Source of the DNA: Lysobacteraceae bacterium
Lineage (GTDB): Bacteria > Pseudomonadota > Gammaproteobacteria > Xanthomonadales > Xanthomonadaceae
Direction of reading: 5' to 3'
DNA length: 64,000 nucleotides
Assembly (NCBI GenBank): GCA_026005075.1
Contig: BPKJ01000001.1
Location: 372,001-436,000, forward strand
Shown here: one piece after another, positions 59,559-64,000 of the stretch
How positions within the stretch are numbered: the stretch's first letter is position 1
How the letters are laid out: every line of letters begins with the position of its first letter
The notes under the pieces: generated by a model
Databases searched by the model: none
What the model was told of the DNA's origin: nothing
What the model saw: the letters and a program-made list of their open reading frames with translations, nothing else
Made by a program: the position numbers and the translations under genes

Positions 59559-60644
59559 ATGGACGGCATCCGCGCGCGGTTCCGGCTCGAGCGTCCCGGC
59601 TTTGCGCTGGACGTGGATCTCGCCCTGCCCGGCCGCGGGGTGAGCGCGCTGTTCGGGCCGTCGGGCTCGGGCAAGACCACGCTGCTGCGCTGCCTGGCGG
59701 GCCTGGAGCGGCCGCGCGAGGGACGGCTGGATGTGCTCGGCGAATGCTGGCAGGACGGCGGCCGTTTCCTGCCGCCGCACCGGCGGCCGGTGGGCTACGT
59801 GTTCCAGGAAGCGAGCCTGTTCCCGCACCTGAGCGTGCTCGGCAACCTGCGTTACGGACAGCGGCGCAGCCGCGACGCGTCGAAGGTGGACCTGGACCAC
59901 GCGATCGGGCTGCTCGGCATCGCGCCCCTGCTCGACCGCCGTCCCGAGCACCTGTCCGGGGGCGAGCGGCAACGGGTGGCGATCGCCCGCGCGCTCGCGG
60001 TCGGCCCGCGCCTGCTGCTGCTCGACGAGCCGCTGGCGGCGCTGGACGCGGCGCGCAGGCGCGAGATCCTGCCCTACCTCGAACGCCTGCACGAGACGCT
60101 CGAGATCCCGGTGCTGTACGTCAGCCACAGCGCCGCGGAAGTCGCGCGCCTGGCCGACCACGTGGTGCTGCTCGAGGCCGGCCGGGTGCGCGCGGAGGGG
60201 CCGCTGCAGGACCTGTGCGCGCGGCTCGACCCGGCGGCGCGCCTGGGCGAACAACCGGGCGTGGTGCTCGAGGCCGTGCTCGCCGAACGCGCGGCGCAGT
60301 GGCACCTGGCACGGGTCGAGTTCGCCGGCGGCAGCCTGTGGACGCGCGACTTCGAACGCGCGCCCGGCAGCCGGGTGCGGGTGCAGGTGCTGGCCCGCGA
60401 CGTCAGCTTGGCGCTGCAGCCGCCGCAGGGCAGCAGCATCCAGAACCAGCTGCCCGGCGTGGTGGACGCCATCGGCGAGGACGAGCACCCCGGCCTGGCG
60501 CTTGTGCGGGTGCGGGTCGGCGACAGCGCGCTGCTCGCGCGGGTGACCCGGCGCGCGGTGGCCGAACTGGGCATCGCGCCGGGGCAGGCGCTGTGGGCAC
60601 AGGTGAAGTCGGTCGCCCTGATGGACAAGGCGCCGCGAATCTGA
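59559..60644 (+). CDS. modC: Molybdate ABC transporter ATPase ModC
   Basis: A 361-residue ATPase. Walker A is GPSGSGKTTLL, the ABC signature is LSGGERQRVAIARAL, Walker B is LLLLDEPLAALD and the switch His is in LYVSHSAAEV. The C-terminal TOBE/molybdate-binding domain is recognisable from SSIQNQLPGVVDAIGEDE to ALWAQVKSVAL. modABC supplies molybdate for MGD and so for NarG. Confidence 0.95.
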   Translation: MDGIRARFRLERPGFALDVDLALPGRGVSALFGPSGSGKTTLLRCLAGLERPREGRLDVLGECWQDGGRFLPPHRRPVGYVFQEASLFPHLSVLGNLRYGQRRSRDASKVDLDHAIGLLGIAPLLDRRPEHLSGGERQRVAIARALAVGPRLLLLDEPLAALDAARRREILPYLERLHETLEIPVLYVSHSAAEVARLADHVVLLEAGRVRAEGPLQDLCARLDPAARLGEQPGVVLEAVLAERAAQWHLARVEFAGGSLWTRDFERAPGSRVRVQVLARDVSLALQPPQGSSIQNQLPGVVDAIGEDEHPGLALVRVRVGDSALLARVTRRAVAELGIAPGQALWAQVKSVALMDKAPRI

Positions 60645-60654
60645 CCTCGATCAA
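60641..60654. promoter_or_regulatory. Candidate FNR/DNR site upstream of the 115-residue membrane protein
   Basis: CTGACCTCGATCAA matches TTGAT-N4-ATCAA at 8 of 10 positions, right half perfect. It overlaps the modC stop and lies 107 bp before the next ATG. Confidence 0.45.
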
Positions 60655-60760
60655 GGACGCCTGCGCCGGAGGCGTCCACGATCGGACCGACAGCGGTGCC
60701 GGGCTTCCGCGCGGGCCGGGATTCATCCACGGGTGGGCCGAAGCGGCCCGGGAGGACAAG

Positions 60761-61108
60761 ATGGGCATTCATCCACTGGAACTGCGCCGGCAGGGGAACC
60801 GCCCGCTGTGGGTCGTGTTCTGGCTGTGGGGTGTGCTGGCCAGCCACCTGCTGTTCGGCCTGGTCCTGGCCGCCTACCGCTACGTCGCCACCCCGACCTT
60901 CGGCCTGATGCTGATCGGGTTCCTCGCCTACACGGTGTGGATCCTGACGGCGGTATGGCGCAACGCGTCCAACGTCCGCAATCCGGTGTACGGCCAGATC
61001 GCGCGCTTCCTCACGGTGGCCTGGGCGCTGAACGCCGTGCTCGTGTCGGGGTTCCTGTTCCTGGGCCACATCGGCACCGTGGACGCGCCGTTGCCGCTGC
61101 CGTTCTGA
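60761..61108 (+). CDS. 115-residue membrane protein of unknown function, nar-linked (copy 2)
   Basis: Homologue of the protein at 38836-39183 and exactly the same length. It starts MGIHPLELRRQGNRPLWVVF and has helices WGVLASHLLFGLVLAAYRYV, FGLMLIGFLAYTVWILTAVW and LTVAWALNAVLVSGFLFLGH, ending LPLPF. A good ribosome site (GGGAGGACAAG) precedes the ATG. It converges on the carbonic anhydrase gene with a 6-bp gap. Function unknown. Confidence 0.82.
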   Translation: MGIHPLELRRQGNRPLWVVFWLWGVLASHLLFGLVLAAYRYVATPTFGLMLIGFLAYTVWILTAVWRNASNVRNPVYGQIARFLTVAWALNAVLVSGFLFLGHIGTVDAPLPLPF

Positions 61109-61114
61109 AGCGGG

Positions 61115-61750
61115 TCAGGCCGTTTCCGGCACGCCCTCGAAGAACCGGACCTCGCCGCTGGCGAGGTCGTAGTCGGCGCCGACGATGCGCAGGCGCCCGC
61201 TCTCCAGCCGCTCCTCCAGCAGGCGCGAGGCGCTGCGCAGCACGTTGATGGTGGCGCGGACGTTGGCGCGCACCGCCTCGGGCATCAGTTCCTCGGCCGA
61301 GCGACAGCCGCAGCCCTGCATCAGCGGCAGCAGCGCCGGGCTGATCCGGTCCACGATCGCGTGCAGGCCCGGCGTGGTCGCTTCCGGCCGGAAGCAGTGG
61401 TCCAGGCTGGCACGCACCGCCCCGCAGTTGGAGTGGCCGAGCACCACCACCAGCTCCACGCCGAAGCGGTCCACCGCGAACTCGATGCTGCCGATCTGCG
61501 ACGGCGCGGCGATGTTGCCGGCGACCCGGATCACGAACAGGTCGCCCAGGCCCTGGTCGAAGATGAACTCGGCCGGGGCGCGCGAGTCGGAGCAGCCCAG
61601 GATCACCGCGAACGGATGCTGGGCCATCGCCTGCTCGGCGCGGCGCGCGTGGCTGAGCAGCACGTCGAGGCTGACCACGTGCTCGACGAAGCGGCGGTTG
61701 CCTTCCCGCAACCGCCGCAGCGCTTCCTCGGCATCCAGGTGCCGGTCCAT
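61115..61750 (-). CDS. Beta-class carbonic anhydrase
   Basis: A 211-residue enzyme interconverting CO2 and bicarbonate. Zinc ligands are visible as ILGCSDSRAPAEFIFDQG (Cys, and Asp/Arg dyad) and VVLGHSNCGAVRASLD (His, Cys). AGNIAAPSQIGSIEFAVDRF completes the core. It starts three bases after the narK stop on the same strand, so it was probably expressed with that transporter. The link to nitrate metabolism is contextual; nitrate- or cyanate-linked operons often carry one. Confidence 0.93.
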   Translation of the reverse strand: MDRHLDAEEALRRLREGNRRFVEHVVSLDVLLSHARRAEQAMAQHPFAVILGCSDSRAPAEFIFDQGLGDLFVIRVAGNIAAPSQIGSIEFAVDRFGVELVVVLGHSNCGAVRASLDHCFRPEATTPGLHAIVDRISPALLPLMQGCGCRSAEELMPEAVRANVRATINVLRSASRLLEERLESGRLRIVGADYDLASGEVRFFEGVPETA

Positions 61751-61753
61751 GGC

Positions 61754-62983
61754 TCAGGGTTTCTCGCCGCCGGCGGCGATGATCTCCGGGAGGTCGGTCT
61801 CGGTGGCGATCTGCGGGAAGTGCGCGCGCTCCATGCGGCGGATCGCGAAGTGCATCCAGGTCAGCGCGGTGGCGACCAGCACGAACAGGAGCATGAAGCA
61901 GCTGGTCCACACCCCGATCCAGTCGTTGAGCGCGCCGAAGGCGATCGGCAGGATGAAGCCGCCCAGGCCGCCGATCATGCCGACCACGCCGCCCACCGAG
62001 CCGACGTGGTGCGGGTAGTAGACCGGGATGTGCTTGTACACCGCGGCCTTGCCCAGCGACATGAAGAAGCCGAGCACGAACACCAGCACGGTGAACGGCG
62101 CCACGCCCATGGCCAGGGTGAACTCGATCGGGCCCTCGATGCCGTTCACGATGTAGGTGGTGGACGGATACGAGAGCAGGAGGGTGCAGATCACCGACAC
62201 GCCGAAGGTCCAGTACATCACCGTGCGCGCGCCGACCCGGTCGCTGAGCCAGCCGCCGACGATGCGGAACAGCGAGGCCGGGATCGAATACATCGCGGCG
62301 ATCACGCCCGCGGTCTTGATGTCCAGGCCGTAGGCGCCGGTGAGGTAGCGCGGCAGCCACAGCGCCAGCGCCACGAACGCGCCGAACACGAAGAAGTAGT
62401 ACAGCGAGAAGCGCCAGACCTGGATGTTCCTGAGCGGCTTGAGCTGCTCCAGGAACGGCTGGGGCTTGATCTCGCCCGCGGCGCGGCGAGCCTGGTCGGG
62501 ATCCTCCCTGACCAGGAGGAAGAACAGCACCGCGGTAACCGCCAGGCCCATGGCCCAGATCTGCGCCACGCTCTTCCAGCCCCAGGCCACCATCACCAGC
62601 GGCGCGATCAGCTTGGTCACCGCCGCGCCGATGTTGCCGGCGCCGAAGATGCCGAGCGCGGTGCCCTGCTTCTCCTTCGGGAACCACTTGGAGACGTACG
62701 GGATGCCGACCGCGAAGCCGCCGCCGGCCAGGCCCACCAGCAGCGCGGCGATCAGGTATCCGATGTAGCTGTCCATGAAGGTCAGCAGCCAGGTGGCCGC
62801 CGCCGCGCACAGCATCAACACGGTGAACACGCGCCGCCCGCCGATCTGGTCGGTCCAGATGCCGAGGAACAGGCGTGACAGGGAGCCGGTCAGGATCGGC
62901 GTGGCGATCAGCAGGCCGAACTGGGTGTCGTTGAGCCCCAGCTCCTGCTTGATCTGGATGCCGATGATGGAAAAGATCGTCCA
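61754..62983 (-). pseudogene. narK: NarK1-type nitrate transporter lacking its first ~29 residues
   Basis: The frame aligns throughout with the 438-residue NarK at 37390: TIFSIIGIQIKQELGLNDTQ, FLGIWTDQIGGRRVFTVLML and GLAGGGFAVGIPYVSKWFP. It enters at the codon for Trp-30 of the intact copy, and the 409 residues that remain equal 438 minus 29. Immediately upstream is an in-frame TAA from unrelated sequence. The first in-frame ATG (62830) would lose two helices, so transport activity is doubtful. The break coincides with a XerC-like half site. Confidence 0.85.
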
Positions 62984-62994
62984 TTATGCGAAAT
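62982..62994 (-). other. XerC-arm half of a dif-like site at the narK truncation
   Basis: Read on the minus strand, ATTTCGCATAATG matches the left (XerC) half of the gammaproteobacterial dif consensus, RNTKCGCATAATG, at all 13 positions. The expected central TATA and XerD arm (TTATGTTAAAT) are replaced by narK sequence (GACGATC). It therefore looks like one side of a Xer recombination crossover or a deletion that used such a site. Confidence 0.55.
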
Positions 62995-63209
62995 CAAGGA
63001 AGGATTTTCGCGGGGCTGTCGTCCGGCTGCTGGCGGCGCCCTTCCTTGGTTTTCCGCTGCTGCGGCCCGCCGCCAGGCACCGCCGCCATCGCTGCCAAGG
63101 CGGCCTATCTTCCCGGAACCGTCAGCAGTAAGCCCCGGCGCGGCCATAAAGCGGGAGGCGACGTTGGGTCAGGCAGGCGACGAAGACCCGCGGCTCGATC
63201 CCCCGTGCG
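62995..63209. other. Non-coding stretch right of the narK break
   Basis: About 215 bp with no gene I can support. It holds a near inverted repeat just right of the half site (GCGAAATC ... GATTTTCGC, 62988-63011) and a second pairing of AAGGAAGG with CCTTCCTT about 40 bp away. Neither looks like a terminator. Confidence 0.4.
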
Positions 63210-63237
63210 TTGTCACTGTATTCATCCGGAGTTTATA
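63210..63237 (+). promoter_or_regulatory. Probable copL promoter
   Basis: TTGTCA (63210-63215) and TTTATA (63232-63237) are separated by 16 bp, 22 bp before the ATG. A second -10-like TATACT at 63246-63251 lacks a partner at the right distance. No clear CueR dyad with a 19-bp spacer is seen. Confidence 0.5.
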
Positions 63238-63258
63238 TCCGCACGTATACTAAGGCGC

Positions 63259-63675
63259 ATGCCTTTCCGCGCGCTCCTGATGCGGTTGTTCCTGGTCGTT
63301 GCCTTGCTCGCCAACGGTCCGGGCATCGCTGGTGCGTCCATGCACATGGAGCACGTGCGCGACTCCGCCGGTGACGTCACCTCGGCACCGACAGCAGCCG
63401 AGGCCATGGCGGCCTGCCATGGAGGAGCAGCGGCTGCTACGGGGGCCAATGAACACCATCACCCCCAGGCCACTGACGAGGCCGGAGCGGTATCGCCGTT
63501 GGACGACTGCTGTCAGTCAGGCGATTGCGATGCGTGCATGCACCATTGCTCCGCGGCACTTGCCGGGTCGGCACTCGCCGACTTCACCGTCCGGTACCGG
63601 CACACCGCCGAACCGTTCCTGTCGGTGCACGCGTCCGCGGCCCTGACCAATCTCTTCCGACCTCCGATCGGCTAA
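63259..63675 (+). CDS. copL: CopL-family copper-resistance leader/regulatory protein
   Basis: A 138-residue exported protein with a signal peptide (LLMRLFLVVALLANGPGIAG) and many potential copper ligands: ASMHMEHV, MAACHGGAA, NEHHHPQATDE and DDCCQSGDCDACMHHCSAAL. Position directly before copA and this composition match CopL of the Xanthomonas copLAB system, which is needed for copper-induced expression of copAB. Start ATG at 63259; a second ATG at 63280 is possible. Confidence 0.85.
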   Translation: MPFRALLMRLFLVVALLANGPGIAGASMHMEHVRDSAGDVTSAPTAAEAMAACHGGAAAATGANEHHHPQATDEAGAVSPLDDCCQSGDCDACMHHCSAALAGSALADFTVRYRHTAEPFLSVHASAALTNLFRPPIG

Positions 63676-63685
63676 GTGTCGCCGC

Positions 63686-63701
63686 GCGCCTTTTAAGGCG
63701 C
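63686..63701. other. Short hairpin between copL and copA
   Basis: GCGCCTT TT AAGGCGC is a 7-bp stem with a 2-nt loop, 10 bp after the copL stop and 77 bp before copA. It could attenuate or stabilise the copLA transcript, but evidence is limited to the repeat itself. Confidence 0.3.
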
Positions 63702-63778
63702 TGATGGGCCCTGTTCGCTGCTCCGCACTGACAGGGTAACGCTCGTCCCGCGAGCCTTCGACCTTTCCCGGAGTTCCC

Positions 63779-64000
63779 ATGTCATCCGATTCTTTCGGCC
63801 GTGCTGAGGGGCTGTCCGCCCCGTCGCGCCGCCGCTTTGTCCAAGGCCTTGCCGCCGGAGGCGCCGTTGCAGCCCTCGGCCTGTGGCCCCGATCCAGCTG
63901 GGCCGTCAAGGCCGAAGGCGTCCCCAATGTGCTCTCGGGCACCGACTTCGACCTGACCATCGGCGAGACGCCGATGAACTTCACCGGTGCCACGCGCCCT
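63779..64000 (+). CDS. copA: Copper-resistance multicopper oxidase CopA, 5' part (runs off the window)
   Basis: The first 74 codons encode a Tat signal (SRRRFVQGLAAGGAVAALGL), cleavage near SSWAVKAEG, then TDFDLTIGETPMNFTGATR, the opening of the PcoA/CopA multicopper oxidase. This periplasmic enzyme oxidises Cu(I) and sequesters copper. The ribosome site is CCCGGAGTTCCC. The frame is open at the window edge. It is the second gene of copLA. Confidence 0.93.
   Translation, partial: MSSDSFGRAEGLSAPSRRRFVQGLAAGGAVAALGLWPRSSWAVKAEGVPNVLSGTDFDLTIGETPMNFTGATRP

Noticed and set aside
62988-63050. Inverted repeats as a terminator or IS end
   Set aside because: The pairs GCGAAATC/GATTTTCGC and AAGGAAGG/CCTTCCTT are imperfect or far apart, have no T-run and are not paired with a transposase.

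Overview
The window is GC-rich, gene-dense DNA from a gammaproteobacterium, most likely of the Xanthomonadaceae/Lysobacteraceae (Luteimonas, Lysobacter, Thermomonas or a relative). Reasons are the pilMNOPQ-mrcA order, the rpoZ-spoT-ridA-recG block, a cysteine-free type B L31 next to citrate synthase, and a copLA copper locus of the Xanthomonas kind. This is inferred from gene order and protein features; no database search was possible.

Region 1 (1-18.1 kb) is ordinary chromosome: the type IV pilus operon pilMNOPQ (minus strand), PBP1A, citrate synthase, L31, a nucleoside hydrolase, recG-ridA-spoT-rpoZ, a secreted metallo-beta-lactamase-fold protein and a CoA-transferase.

Region 2 (18.1-42.4 kb) is a nearly continuous anaerobic nitrate-respiration cluster. 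It holds ubiU/ubiV and a chorismate-mutase-UbiT fusion (O2-independent ubiquinone synthesis), a DGC-type zinc-binding protein, nadA-nadB, molybdenum-cofactor genes (moaA, moeA, moaD, moaE, mobA), narK-narGHJI-peptidyl-prolyl isomerase-narK, a 115-residue membrane protein, ubiD and a heme-copper/NnrS-like membrane protein. FNR/DNR-like TTGAT-N4-ATCAA sites lie in several of the intergenic spaces. The parts fit together: quinone made without oxygen feeds electrons to the Mo enzyme NarGHI, and the cofactor genes and nitrate carriers support it.

Region 3 (42.4-55.7 kb) is mobile DNA. It begins at the 3' half of a tRNA-Met gene, which looks like an attachment-site remnant, followed by two same-orientation IS5-family copies that bracket a heavy-metal cassette. 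The cassette contains a MerR regulator with a textbook 19-bp-spacer promoter, a cytochrome-c/FTR1 permease (PbrT-like) cut by a 1,041-bp IS481-family element with a perfect 6-bp target duplication, a CDF transporter, a CzcI-like protein and czcCBA.

Region 4 (55.7-63.0 kb) is a second, diverged anaerobic block: another ubiD, a small cytosolic protein, modABC, a second copy of the 115-residue membrane protein, a beta-carbonic anhydrase and a third narK. Both ends are broken. The left end is cut by the IS5 copy; the right end stops inside narK exactly where a XerC-type half dif site begins. Region 5 (63.0-64.0 kb) starts a copper locus, copL followed by the 5' end of copA.
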